Source of the DNA: Albidovulum sp.
GTDB lineage: Bacteria; Pseudomonadota; Alphaproteobacteria; Rhodobacterales; Rhodobacteraceae
Reading direction: 5' to 3'
Assembly: GCA_028823855.1 (NCBI GenBank)
Contig: JAPPFL010000071.1
Span: 144,659 to 208,658, forward strand
DNA length: 64,000 nt
A model generated the notes under the pieces. That model was not told the origin of the DNA and made no database searches. It was given only the letters and a program-made list of their open reading frames with translations. Of this stretch, positions 8,974-18,748 are shown piece by piece; position 1 is the stretch's first letter; every line of letters begins with the position of its first letter. Made by a program: the position numbers and the translations under genes.

Positions 8974-10356
8974 ATGAGCGAGAATGCCAATGAGCGAGAG
9001 AGGCCCCGACCAGTCGGCAACATCGTGCTTAAAGTCGAAAATTACGACACGTCGGTAACGCGGCTTCGGTGCTACCGAGGAATAATCGAAGGCACGGCCG
9101 CCGGCGGCGCGATGGACGGCCGCAAGATCGCCATCGCGTTAAGAAAAACCCCGTCGAACCAGATGGTGTCCCAAATCGCCGACTTCATCGACCCGTCCGC
9201 CATGGCGCATTCGCCCCCCGGCTCATACTTGGCATTTTCCAACGCTTCTATCGAAAAAGGCGCCTATACGGCGACATGGGTCAACAAGCTCGCCGACCCG
9301 GATTCCGACATGCGCCTCGGCCTTCCCATTCGAATCTCGCCAAGCATCGACAAACGCGGGAGAATTCGCAGATTCCGGTCGAACGGGGCAACGGTCTACG
9401 AAGCCCTGGTAATGCATTCGACGGACACCGAAATCACCAGGGCCTTCGGCCAGCTGAAAGATGCCGTCTGCGGCGCACTCGAGTACAAGTCGGGCTGCGT
9501 CCTAGCTGTTTCGACAGAGTCTCCGGGCGGCGGGCGCGATCGTCGAACGGGCACGGTATGGCGCGGCTGGAGAAACGGGGCGCCGGAGACTCTGGAGGTC
9601 GCGCTGGAACGGATCTTTTCGGAAAAGAGACGGGCTTCGGTCGAACGCGTATTCGAACTAGGCGGCATCGTAGACGTCGTGCCGCTGGAACGGCTGCCGG
9701 TTGCGCCGAAATCCGCTGAATCCGCGGATCGGGGCAAGCGCAGCGCGATCGCGCTGGAAAGTTTCAAGACCGGAGGCGTCGGACGCAGGTTCGACCGCAT
9801 TGCATCCCGGGCAGAGGGCGATCTGGCAAAATTCCTGGTTGCGCAATTCCTTGCCGAAGCCGACGCTCCCGCCAAAGCCGCGTACATGGACGGCGGCTGG
9901 AGGACCGTGAGTGATCGCGCAATCAGGTCGTTCTGCGCCCGGCGCGGCCTGAAGCTTCCCAAGACCAGCGAATTCGGATTCGCCGTTTCGACGGCCAGCG
10001 TTCTTAGCAGAGCCAATACGCGCGAAAGCGCCGCAGAAGGGGGATTCCTAGCCAAAGTCCGGGCTCTTTCCGCAGCAGTTCCGTACGACGCGGTGCCAAC
10101 ATATTCGGACCCGAACGCATTGCAGCGCTATTATGGCGGGTTCGAACAGGCTCTGGAACAGCTTGAAAGAACCATGAAAGAATCGGAGCATCGCGCCGAA
10201 AGCAAGGAACGGCCTGAAACCGGATTTCCCTCTGTCGAATCGGCTTCGGAACCGGTAGGGTGCGAATCGACGAGCGCGGATGCACGCGAAGAAAACGCGG
10301 AAGGCGGGTCAAGCGAGCGCAAAATTCTCGATTCCTTCGGCAATTTGGAAATTTGA
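8974..10356 (+). CDS. Protein of unknown function in the DotA-helicase block
   Basis: 460 residues from the ATG at 8974, with AAGGAAGACG just upstream. I do not recognise a family. The protein looks soluble, with no signal peptide or membrane segment. The first 240 residues are mixed alpha/beta in character (IVLKVENYDTSVTRLRCYRG, IAIALRKTPSNQMVSQIADF). The last 90 or so are rich in Glu, Ser and Lys and probably disordered. It lies 57 bases after the DotA/TraY gene and about 80 before the giant helicase, on the same strand, so it probably belongs to the same element and may serve DNA processing or transfer. That role is inferred from position only. Confidence 0.75.
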   Translation: MSENANERERPRPVGNIVLKVENYDTSVTRLRCYRGIIEGTAAGGAMDGRKIAIALRKTPSNQMVSQIADFIDPSAMAHSPPGSYLAFSNASIEKGAYTATWVNKLADPDSDMRLGLPIRISPSIDKRGRIRRFRSNGATVYEALVMHSTDTEITRAFGQLKDAVCGALEYKSGCVLAVSTESPGGGRDRRTGTVWRGWRNGAPETLEVALERIFSEKRRASVERVFELGGIVDVVPLERLPVAPKSAESADRGKRSAIALESFKTGGVGRRFDRIASRAEGDLAKFLVAQFLAEADAPAKAAYMDGGWRTVSDRAIRSFCARRGLKLPKTSEFGFAVSTASVLSRANTRESAAEGGFLAKVRALSAAVPYDAVPTYSDPNALQRYYGGFEQALEQLERTMKESEHRAESKERPETGFPSVESASEPVGCESTSADAREENAEGGSSERKILDSFGNLEI

Positions 10357-10438
10357 CCAAGCGGAACCTGGCAATGTGGATGGCACCTTCGGTGGGCAAT
10401 GGCAGCTTGCCGGACCGCGTTAGCCAAGGATCATCCGA

Positions 10439-13400
10439 ATGCCGGAAGAAGCCGTCCAGGAATCCTCGACCGTCCAATGGATAACCTTCCGGCGCGACGC
10501 CGCCAAGCTTCGGCGCGTGGTGCTATCGAGCGGTTCTCGCGGGCTTCTGCTCCAATTTAATGGGACCGGAGAAAGCGCGCAAATCCGCAAGCGCGCGCTG
10601 GAATTCGGCTTTTCAGAAGCCGGAAAGAGCGGCGCGCTTAAATTATTCCCGAATGAAAAGGGGCGATTCGATTTCACGCCTGCATCGCTGGCCGGGCGAC
10701 TTGGCGGCAAGGTCGTGGAAATTCCGAGGCGGCAATGGAAGGCGGCTCCCTGGACAATAGATTACGGAGCAAGGTCGAGGGCCGTTTCAGGTCCCGATAT
10801 CGCTACCGCGGAAGCGATCGGCATCAATTCGCGGGGAGAAGAGGTTTTTCGAGACTCGGAACACCGCTACCGCAAGATCGCGAAAGGCGGGAGCCACAGG
10901 TTTGAACGGGAATCTCCCGATGCGAATCCAGCTCTGTTCCTGCGCGCTAGGGATCGCGCGAGCCTCGAATTGATCGCCGCCGGCCTCGTGCAGATGGCGG
11001 CGCGGAGCACGCTGTCCAAGGAAACGCTCGTCAAAATCGCCGCAACGGCATTGAGGAACTGCAGCGACGAAACCCTCGACGAGGAAATCGCCGTTCGAGA
11101 TATTCGCGTCCACATGTATCGGCAGATCGCCTCGATCGCGATTCAGGACAATGGATCGCGCCAGAACTACCATCGCGCCATGCGGACTGCGGAGAACGCG
11201 GCCGGCGCGCTGCTTCGGGAAGCGAACGATTCGGCGATTCAGCCGTCGATCGCGATGACGGTCTTTCTCAGGCGGCTTACGCGCGAAGCGAAAGAAGTCG
11301 ACTTCTCCGGAGACGAGTTCCTCGAAGCTGCGGCGCCGAGTCTTAGGAACGACAGGGAGCCGGCTTTCCAACTGCACGACTTGTCGGCGGTTTCCGGAGA
11401 CTCGCTGGCGGAGAGAATAGGCCTCATTCTCGGCCGGCGATCGGGCGAGGGATGGAGCAGCTTTATATTCAGGGGCTCGCCCGGCAGCGAATCCGAAGAA
11501 TCTCTGCGGCACGCGATCGGAAAGATCTATGCGTTCGAGGCGATTGCGGAAATTTCACCGGTCGCCGCTTCGGGACGCCAGGAAGACGAGTTCGCCACGA
11601 TTTACGTTGTCGGCCAGAGAAGGCCGGTTCCGGAGCCGAGCCTGCCCCAAGCCGCCTTGCGCACTTTCCGGGTCGTAACCAACGCGGATTTCGACAGCCT
11701 GTATCTGGAAATCCTCAGGTCGCGCCAGCGTATCAAAAAATGGCATCTCGATATCGCGGACGAGGAATTCCTCGGCGCAGACGACCGGAGAGAAAACGAA
11801 CGGCAAAGGCCCTACGTGCCGCTGTCCAAGGCAACGCCTTCCTTTACCATGGTGCCGAAGGCTCTCGAGGGCGCCACCGCAAAATCCCTCAGGCGCGTAG
11901 CGATGGAGGCCGACGCGGTCGGAGGCGTCGACGGCGCGCTTTGCGGCGCGCTTGGGATTTCGGCGGGCCAGCTACCTGAAATCCTGACGTCGGAACAGGT
12001 CGATGCCGTATCCATGTGGCGGTACGCTCGCACTCGGGATCGGTCGTTTCTGCTAGCGGATCAGACCGGAATCGGCAAAGGGCGCAGCTTGGCGGCCATG
12101 GCGAGGCTCCATCTTCGCAACGGAAGCAATGTTCTCTACTTCACGGAAAGCGCGGACGTGAATATCAGAGACGTGTGGCGAGACCTGGAAGCCGTCGGAG
12201 CCGCGCGCGAGGCTAGGCCCCGCATTCTTGCCTCGCGCCCGGTCGAACTCCGCGTTGCGGATTCAGCGGGCGTCGCGGATGTCAACTTCAACGAACCCGG
12301 CACGGCGTACAGAACGGAGAGCGCCGCATCGCGAAATAGGATTTTTGCCGCCGGGACCTGGCCGGAAAGCTGCAATATCGTGCTGACGACCTATAGCCAG
12401 TTCAGCTCCCGCTCCGAGGAAAAAACTTCCTGGCTCGAAAACGCGGCCGACGAAAATACGCTGGTCGTTCTCGACGAAGCCCATAACGCCATCAATCCAA
12501 GCTCGAACACGGGAAAGGCTGTCCGCAAACTTATCGAAACGGTCGGTCGGCGAAATGTCGTGTTCGCGACGGCCACGCCAATGCGCAACCCGGCAGGCGC
12601 CGACTTATATCGCCCTTTGCTGCCGAATACCGAAGGCGGCCGGCTAGACGAGATTTTCTCATGCCTTGCGTCCGGCGGAGAGACCGCGCAGGAAAGCTTC
12701 ACGACAATGCTCGCGGAGGACGGCGTATTTTTGCGGCGGGACCATGACCTTTCGCACGTCGATTACCAGGTTCGCTTGCCCGGCGACGAAAGAATGGCCG
12801 AGTACCAGGAACTCATGGACCGAATGTCGCCGGTGGTTGAACTCATACTCGACATTTCGATCCGAGTAGGGCGAATTGTGGGGCGGCAGCAAGCCGCGAT
12901 GTTCACTGCCATGATCGAAAACGGCGTCGACCCGGCCGTAGCGCGCGCCCGCACCAATGCTGCGAACCAGTTTTCCGGCCACGGCGGTCCCATACCGCGC
13001 CTCGCAAGGACCATGATCAACTCGACCAAGGTCGATCAGGTGGTTGAAGAGGCGCTCGGCGAGTTTCGCGAAGGTCGCAAGCCTGTCATAACTTTCCATT
13101 CTACCGGAGCGGGACTCTTCAGCGAGCAGGCGCGGCATGCCGACAACGAAGGACGCCTTCCCGGCAGCAGGCGTCTGTCGCTCGCCGACCAGATTTGGAG
13201 AGTCGCGGAAAGCGTTTTCAGGATCAAGATCGACGGGACCGCTGCCGATGCAAGGGACAGCGACGAGTCCGTTGCCGGAATGGCGGAAAATTTGGGCGAA
13301 CTCATCGCGGGCATTCCCGGCGGTCTCACGGCGTCGCCGGTCGATGCCGTAATCGACGGCTTGCGCAAGAGCGGGCTTTCGGTCGGCGAAATTTCGGGCC

Positions 13401-15412
13401 GCATACATTGCTACCGCGACGGCAAGATCGAAAGGCGAGGCGGAACGGACCGTCGCGCGACCATCGACGCGTTCAACAACGGGGCGCTGGACGCCCTGAT
13501 ATTCAACGTGGCCGGAGCGACCGGCGCATCATACCACGCCTCGCCCCTATTTTTGGATCAGCGCCCGAGGTCTCTGATAGAAATGGAGACGCCGACCGAC
13601 ATCATCAAATACATCCAGTCGCAAGGGCGGGTGAACCGCTACGGCCAAGTCGCGCGTCCGCGCGTCGTATCCGTCACGACCGGGATGACGCCGGAAATGC
13701 GCATTCTCCAGCAGCGCAACTGCAAGCTGCGCATGATGGGCGCTAGCATCGACGGCAACAGGTCGCATCCGCTTCTAGTCGACGAAGTGCCGGACCTGCT
13801 CAATCATCTTGGCGACCAGGCAACGGCGCAAGTCCTGGAAGCGCGTCCCGATTTGGCGAGGCGATTGGGATTCTCGGATCTGTTGTCTAGCCGGGGAGGA
13901 TATGGCGCTCAACCCGAATTTTCCGGCCAAATGCCATGGAATGATTCCGGCGCCTCGCGCAGTTCTATACTTTCACTCGCAAACCGGGCGCTATGCAGAT
14001 CCCTCGTTCTGTCGGCGACCGAGCAGACGGAACTCGTGAATCTGGTTCAAATGGAATTCGAGGCGATTTCCGAAGAACTCGATAGTAGGAATGCAAACCC
14101 GCTTCGTCCGAAGGAAATCGACGGCGAGATCGAAATTGAGGCTACGACTCTCTACTCGGGGACCGAAAACGATAGCGAGACGCAGAGATCCGCCTTCCTG
14201 GCGCCGCTGTATATTTCCACCGGCACTCATCGTTTCAACGAAGCGCCGATCAGTGCCGATCAACTTGTTCAAATGGTCCAGACAGCGAAGATCCGGGATG
14301 GAACCGAAGGTTTCGCCGGCCGCGCCGAAGCCGTGGAGAACCGAATCAAGACGCTGCTTCGCGACTCCGTAAGGCAAGGAACGACGATAGAACAGGCTCT
14401 AGCCAGCCCGGGAGACCAATCCGCCCGATTCCGGTATAGGCTGGCTAAGCTAAAGAACCTGGTTCGCATGCTGCGCAACGCAAAGCCGGGGCGGACGATC
14501 AGCTTCGTTGACAATATCGAGAACGATACCGTCGCCGGCACGATTACGCGAGTATCGGCGAAGGAAGCTCAGTATTCCGCTTTGCCGCAATCCTATCATC
14601 TCGAATTCGTGCGCCCTGGAATTCGCAGGCCGGAAAAAATTTCGTTTCAAAGGCTCGTCTCGATGCCGAAGGAGAACGTTGTCTTCGGCGAAGGATTGGA
14701 ACACGGGCCCAACCAGCGGCACTTGACCGAATTCGGAGAGCGGCTAGCATTCGAAATTCGCTATCCTGTTCAAGTTCTGACGGGCAATCACCTGACGGCG
14801 ATCACCGAGGCAAAACGGCACAATCTGGGATCCATGTCTCTGTTCCGAGACGGCGCGGGCCAAATGAATCGGGGGATCGTGGTCAACCGGTTCAAGATGG
14901 ACTTGAATTTGCTACCGGCGATAATTCCGTCCGGCCGCGTTGCGGCCGCTCTTGCGACAAAGGCTCTGGAAGGCGAAATACGCGAGTCGATCTATTTGTG
15001 GACCGGGCAGAGAGATGCTCCGGAATTGCACTTCTTGATCGGCTGCCAAGCCGCCTACAGCCGACCGGGCCTCGTGTTCCGGGCGCCAAAATTCAAGAAT
15101 GGAGCGAACAACATTTTCAAAGCGAAACCCGATTTATACAACGCGCTATTTGAAAGCGCACCTTCGCAGGATCGGCCGACCCGCTTCCGCAAGCGAGCGG
15201 TCTTGTACTATCCTGATTCGGCGACGCGAATTTCGGAGGCAATGAAAACCCTCGACGGGCTTTCACTCTGCACGGACGGAAAGCATCGAAATGTCGTCAA
15301 CGAGTTGGTCCGAAGATTTGAAGAGCAGGATTCTCTCGATGCGAATCCCGAGGCCAACGCATCCGCGCCGGAATCGAATACAGATTCCGAACTTACCCTA
15401 TCGCCGAATTGA
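10439..15412 (+). CDS. Giant Strawberry-notch-type superfamily 2 helicase
   Basis: 1657 residues. The helicase core lies in the middle. Walker A is LADQTGIGKGRSLAA (about residue 540) and the DEAH box is LVVLDEAHNAINPSSNTG (about residue 675), followed by a SAT-like motif FATATPMRNPAG. The C-terminal helicase lobe has FNNGALDALIFNVAGATGAS, RPRSLIEMETP and IQSQGRVNRYGQ, the pattern of Strawberry-notch (SBNO) proteins. The first 450 and last 500 residues are not assigned. Bacterial SBNO-like helicases are common on plasmids, phages and integrative elements, often as very large proteins. Here it follows a DotA/TraY gene, so a role in processing the element's DNA is reasonable. No frameshift was seen over nearly 5 kb, so the gene looks maintained. 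Confidence 0.88.
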   Translation: MPEEAVQESSTVQWITFRRDAAKLRRVVLSSGSRGLLLQFNGTGESAQIRKRALEFGFSEAGKSGALKLFPNEKGRFDFTPASLAGRLGGKVVEIPRRQWKAAPWTIDYGARSRAVSGPDIATAEAIGINSRGEEVFRDSEHRYRKIAKGGSHRFERESPDANPALFLRARDRASLELIAAGLVQMAARSTLSKETLVKIAATALRNCSDETLDEEIAVRDIRVHMYRQIASIAIQDNGSRQNYHRAMRTAENAAGALLREANDSAIQPSIAMTVFLRRLTREAKEVDFSGDEFLEAAAPSLRNDREPAFQLHDLSAVSGDSLAERIGLILGRRSGEGWSSFIFRGSPGSESEESLRHAIGKIYAFEAIAEISPVAASGRQEDEFATIYVVGQRRPVPEPSLPQAALRTFRVVTNADFDSLYLEILRSRQRIKKWHLDIADEEFLGADDRRENERQRPYVPLSKATPSFTMVPKALEGATAKSLRRVAMEADAVGGVDGALCGALGISAGQLPEILTSEQVDAVSMWRYARTRDRSFLLADQTGIGKGRSLAAMARLHLRNGSNVLYFTESADVNIRDVWRDLEAVGAAREARPRILASRPVELRVADSAGVADVNFNEPGTAYRTESAASRNRIFAAGTWPESCNIVLTTYSQFSSRSEEKTSWLENAADENTLVVLDEAHNAINPSSNTGKAVRKLIETVGRRNVVFATATPMRNPAGADLYRPLLPNTEGGRLDEIFSCLASGGETAQESFTTMLAEDGVFLRRDHDLSHVDYQVRLPGDERMAEYQELMDRMSPVVELILDISIRVGRIVGRQQAAMFTAMIENGVDPAVARARTNAANQFSGHGGPIPRLARTMINSTKVDQVVEEALGEFREGRKPVITFHSTGAGLFSEQARHADNEGRLPGSRRLSLADQIWRVAESVFRIKIDGTAADARDSDESVAGMAENLGELIAGIPGGLTASPVDAVIDGLRKSGLSVGEISGRIHCYRDGKIERRGGTDRRATIDAFNNGALDALIFNVAGATGASYHASPLFLDQRPRSLIEMETPTDIIKYIQSQGRVNRYGQVARPRVVSVTTGMTPEMRILQQRNCKLRMMGASIDGNRSHPLLVDEVPDLLNHLGDQATAQVLEARPDLARRLGFSDLLSSRGGYGAQPEFSGQMPWNDSGASRSSILSLANRALCRSLVLSATEQTELVNLVQMEFEAISEELDSRNANPLRPKEIDGEIEIEATTLYSGTENDSETQRSAFLAPLYISTGTHRFNEAPISADQLVQMVQTAKIRDGTEGFAGRAEAVENRIKTLLRDSVRQGTTIEQALASPGDQSARFRYRLAKLKNLVRMLRNAKPGRTISFVDNIENDTVAGTITRVSAKEAQYSALPQSYHLEFVRPGIRRPEKISFQRLVSMPKENVVFGEGLEHGPNQRHLTEFGERLAFEIRYPVQVLTGNHLTAITEAKRHNLGSMSLFRDGAGQMNRGIVVNRFKMDLNLLPAIIPSGRVAAALATKALEGEIRESIYLWTGQRDAPELHFLIGCQAAYSRPGLVFRAPKFKNGANNIFKAKPDLYNALFESAPSQDRPTRFRKRAVLYYPDSATRISEAMKTLDGLSLCTDGKHRNVVNELVRRFEEQDSLDANPEANASAPESNTDSELTLSPN

Positions 15413-15602
15413 AGCCAAAGATTTTGCCTTTCGCGCAAGCCGACGCTTTCCGCCACTAAGTCGATTCCAAGGGCGGTCGCTCCCTTGTTGAGACCGGTCG
15501 AGACATTGCCGCGTTGAGTTCGCCTACGACCCGAAACGGCGCCTTTCCTCGCAGGGTGATCGGCTTGTTCGATTGGGCTCGCTCGGCTTTGGCCAAACGC
15601 CT

Positions 15603-15953
15603 TTACTGGCTTCTTCGGGAGGTATACTCCAGTTCAAGGAGCGCGGCCGCTTTCATGCTTGCGGCCTCCGCTTCCGGAACATTGCCTGCGAAGAATTGGA
15701 AGCTGTGCAGCATATCCGGAAAGATTTCCGGCTTCAAACCAGGGTTTTGTTTCGCGTAAGCATCTCGCAAACGAACGCTATCGTCGCGTAAAAGGTCCTT
15801 GCCCGAAGCCTGAACATAGAGCGGCGGCAGCCCTCTGAACTTCCCGAATATCGGCGATGCCATTGGATCGTCCGCGGCGGTGCCGCCAAGATAGAGCCGT
15901 GCAGTTTCCCGCAGATTTCGCTCTGTCAGGATTAGGTGCGGTTCGTCTCGCAT
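15603..15953 (-). pseudogene. Alpha/beta-hydrolase (HSL/fold-3) C-terminal remnant
   Basis: This minus-strand stretch encodes only the last third of a hormone-sensitive-lipase-type hydrolase: ARLYLGGTAADDPMASPIF, GLPPLYVQASGKDLLRDDS with the acidic catalytic region, and PDMLHSFQFFAG with the catalytic histidine. The oxyanion HGGG motif and the nucleophile GxSxG are missing. Directly upstream, in another frame, there may be a further short piece, consistent with a frameshift near 15955 and loss of everything before about 16030. It lies between the helicase gene and the dehydrogenase pair and shows no link with either. A separate small gene is unlikely because two of the three catalytic residues would be absent. 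Confidence 0.7.
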
Positions 15954-16119
15954 TCATTACTTTCGCGGATGGCTTGATATCCGTCCAGTTTCGATTGATT
16001 AGTATAGGGGCGGAAAGTCGGTCGCGGGCAATCGTCCGGCCATTGGTTCGAATTCTTCTGAACTCGCGAGTCAGTATCGAGGTCAAGAAGCCGAGAGCTT
16101 CGCATTAGGGAGTAAGGAT

Positions 16120-17160
16120 ATGATTCCGGACACTGTTTCCGCCGCCTTTTATCGCGGCGGCAGGTTGCTTGAGGTGGAACGAAAACCAACTGTGCCGCCG
16201 AAAGAGCGGGAAGTCGCGGTTCGGGTCGCCTTTTGCGGAATTTGCGGTACTGATATGCATGTGTTCCACGGCAACATGGACGCCAGAGTCGGCTTCAATC
16301 GCATTATCGGGCATGAAATGTCGGGGGTCGTGGAGGCAACAGGCGGAGGAAGCTGCGACTTCACGCTTGGCCAAAAAGTCGTCGTGCGTCCACTCGATCA
16401 CTGCGGAAGCTGCCCGGCATGCAGAGCCGGGCACGAGCACATCTGCCACAACCTTAAATTCCTAGGGCTCGATACCGACGGCGCACTGCAGGAAGTATGG
16501 AATGTTCCAGCCCATACGCTGCATGAACTGCCCGCCGACCTTCGACTGGATCACGCTGCGCTGATTGAACCAGTTGCCGTGGCATGCCACGACGTTCGCC
16601 TATCCAGCCTTCGAGTCGGTGAAAATGTGGTCGTGATCGGCGGAGGGCCGATCGGGATACTTGTCGCGGTTGTGGCGCGCGACGCGGGAGGAAGCGTAGT
16701 CGTTTCGGAAGTCAATCCTAATCGGCTTGCCGTCGCGCGGGCATTGGGATTCGACGCTGTAAATCCCGCCGAGACCGATTTGGCGACCGAGATTCAGGAG
16801 CGCACGGGCGGCGAAGGCGCGGACGTAGTCTTCGAGGTTTCGGGCACGCAGTCGGGAGTGGACGCGATGACGTCGGTAGCCGCTACTCGAGGACGCATCG
16901 TGATGGTGGCCATTCACGCGAAAAAGCCGCGGATTGACCTTTTCCAGTTCTTTTGGCGCGAACTGCGGCTCCTAGGCGCGCGCGTTTACGAACCGGAGGA
17001 CTATGGCAAGGCGATTGAAATCATCGCGCGCGGCGGCGAAGTGGCGGATACGTTGATTACAGATGTCGTCCCGCTTGCCGACGTTCAGTCCGCTTTCGAG
17101 GCCCTGGATTCCGAGCCGACGGCTATGAAGTGCTTGATTAAGGTGGGAATGGAAAAATGA
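16120..17160 (+). CDS. Zinc-dependent medium-chain dehydrogenase (threonine/sorbitol dehydrogenase type)
   Basis: 346 residues, start ATG at 16120 behind AGGGAGTAAGGAT. Catalytic zinc ligands are seen in CGICGTDMH and GHEMSG. The structural zinc site is the four-cysteine cluster in CGSCPACRAGHEHIC. The NAD(P) Rossmann motif is VVIGGGPIGILVAVVA. Relatives oxidise polyols, sugar acids or L-threonine. Its last 4 bases overlap the KduD-like SDR gene (ATGA), so the two are coupled and probably oxidise and reduce neighbouring positions of one sugar-derived substrate. There is no local transporter or regulator, and the broken hydrolase upstream is unrelated. Confidence 0.9.
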   Translation: MIPDTVSAAFYRGGRLLEVERKPTVPPKEREVAVRVAFCGICGTDMHVFHGNMDARVGFNRIIGHEMSGVVEATGGGSCDFTLGQKVVVRPLDHCGSCPACRAGHEHICHNLKFLGLDTDGALQEVWNVPAHTLHELPADLRLDHAALIEPVAVACHDVRLSSLRVGENVVVIGGGPIGILVAVVARDAGGSVVVSEVNPNRLAVARALGFDAVNPAETDLATEIQERTGGEGADVVFEVSGTQSGVDAMTSVAATRGRIVMVAIHAKKPRIDLFQFFWRELRLLGARVYEPEDYGKAIEIIARGGEVADTLITDVVPLADVQSAFEALDSEPTAMKCLIKVGMEK

Positions 17161-17927
17161 ATGCTTTGAGGAATTTTGACTTGACCGGCAAGAGCGCGGT
17201 CGTAACCGGCTGCAGGCGCGGTATCGGGCGCGCCATGGCCGAAGCGCTCGCTGATGCCGGCGCCGATATCGTCGGGGTCAGCGTTTCGATGGAATCCGCC
17301 GAAAGCGATGTCGAACGGGCTATTCGGGAAAAGGGGAGAAGGTTTTCGGCCTATCAATGCGACTTTTCCGATCGAGGCAGGCTGAAAGAATTTGTTTCCA
17401 GCCTCGGAGAAAACGAGGCGCCGACCGATATTCTCATCAACAACGCCGGCACGATTAGGAGGAAGCCTGCGGCGGAGCACCCCGACGAATGGTGGGATCT
17501 CGTACTCGAGGTAAACCTTTCTGCGCAGTTCATACTTGCCCGTGAAATCGGGCGCGAAATGGTCCGCCGCGGTTCGGGAAAGATCATTTTCACGGCATCG
17601 CTGCTGTCCTTCCAGGGCGGAATCAACGTGCCGGGATATTCGGCCGCCAAGGGCGGAATCGGACAGTTGACCAAAGCGCTTTCCAACGAATGGGCGAGCA
17701 GCGGCGTCAACGTAAATGCGATCGCGCCCGGATATGTCGTCACCGACAACACGGAAGCGCTGTACAACGATCCTGAACGATACAAGGCAATCCTAGAGAG
17801 AATTCCCGCCGGCCGCTGGGGCAAGCCGGAGGATTTCGCCGGTCCGGCTTTATTCCTGGCCTCGTCGGCTTCGGACTATGTGCACGGAGAGATCCTTACT
17901 GTCGACGGGGGATGGATGGGCCGGTAG
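17157..17927 (+). CDS. Short-chain dehydrogenase, KduD-like
   Basis: 256 residues, overlapping the preceding dehydrogenase gene by 4 bases. The cofactor motif is VVTGCRRGIGRAMA, followed by DILINNAGTIRR, the active-site serine region IIFTASLLSFQGG, and the YSAAKGG tyrosine-lysine pair. GTIRRKPAAEHPDEWWD and the end VHGEILTVDGGWMGR fit the 2-deoxy-D-gluconate 3-dehydrogenase (KduD) group of sugar-acid SDRs. In the cell it would interconvert a keto and a hydroxy group on a sugar acid with NAD(H). The exact substrate is uncertain because this SDR group is broad. Confidence 0.88.
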   Translation: MNALRNFDLTGKSAVVTGCRRGIGRAMAEALADAGADIVGVSVSMESAESDVERAIREKGRRFSAYQCDFSDRGRLKEFVSSLGENEAPTDILINNAGTIRRKPAAEHPDEWWDLVLEVNLSAQFILAREIGREMVRRGSGKIIFTASLLSFQGGINVPGYSAAKGGIGQLTKALSNEWASSGVNVNAIAPGYVVTDNTEALYNDPERYKAILERIPAGRWGKPEDFAGPALFLASSASDYVHGEILTVDGGWMGR

Positions 17928-17956
17928 ATTCGTTGGCGTATGCATGCTTGCATGCT

Positions 17957-18748
17957 TCAGTTGGCGGAAAAGCCCCCATCGACATTCACGATTTGACCTG
18001 TCATCATTGAAGACGCAGCAGATGCCAGAAAGATCAAGACGCCCTCAAAATCACCGGGTTCCGCCAAGCGCCCCAGCGGAATGCGAGCCAGTACGGCAGC
18101 GCGGGCCTTGGTTCCGCGCGCGTCGTTTTCAAAGATCCAGCTCGTCAGTTCCGATCGAAATACCGTCGGGGCGATAGCGTTGACGCGAATACTGTGCGGG
18201 CCCCATTCGGTCGCCAAAGAGCGCGTGATCATGTCGACTGCGGACTTTGAAGGCCCGTAGGCGCTTGTGCCCACGGTGCCGGCAAACCGCGAACGCACTG
18301 ACGAAATCGGTATGATCGAGCCCCCGCGGCCTTGGCCCACCATTGCTTTTCCTGCCGCACGAGCCAAAAGCCAGGTTTGACGCGCATTTGCGTCCATAAC
18401 GCTATCCCAAGTTTCAGGCGACATCTCCAATGCCGGTTGGATGGCGGCGGTGCCTGAAGCCGAAACTAGGATGTCGAGGCCGCGACCCCCGGCAGCCGCG
18501 GCCGCAACCATCGCGTCGCAGGTCGCTGCGTCGGCCGGACGCGCGGCGAAAGTGGCAACACCCGCGCCTTCATCCCGGAGATTCATTGCCACGCGAGCCA
18601 GTTTTTCTTCATTGCCTCCGGCCAGCGTCACGAAAGCGCCTGCACCCGAAAGCGCGCGAGCGGCGGCGCCTCCCAATGCGCCGGTGGCACCGCTGATCAG
18701 AGCCGACTTTCCGGTCAGGTCAAACAGCTTGGCTGTGTCTGGAGTCAT
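17957..18748 (-). CDS. Short-chain dehydrogenase (SDR)
   Basis: 263 residues on the opposite strand, facing the KduD-like gene tail to tail with about 30 bases between. The cofactor site is SALISGATGALGGAAARAL. The usual NNAG is replaced by SASG (ILVSASGTAA). The active site is ISSVRSRF followed by SAYGPSKSAVD with Tyr and Lys. The end TGQIVNVDGGFSAN is typical. Its start codon overlaps the stop of the broken fumarylacetoacetase-family gene (ATGA), so the two once formed a coupled pair. Such pairs occur in sugar-acid pathways where the SDR makes a diketo acid and the hydrolase cleaves it. With the partner broken, the pathway is probably not working. Confidence 0.88.
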   Translation of the reverse strand: MTPDTAKLFDLTGKSALISGATGALGGAAARALSGAGAFVTLAGGNEEKLARVAMNLRDEGAGVATFAARPADAATCDAMVAAAAAGGRGLDILVSASGTAAIQPALEMSPETWDSVMDANARQTWLLARAAGKAMVGQGRGGSIIPISSVRSRFAGTVGTSAYGPSKSAVDMITRSLATEWGPHSIRVNAIAPTVFRSELTSWIFENDARGTKARAAVLARIPLGRLAEPGDFEGVLIFLASAASSMMTGQIVNVDGGFSAN

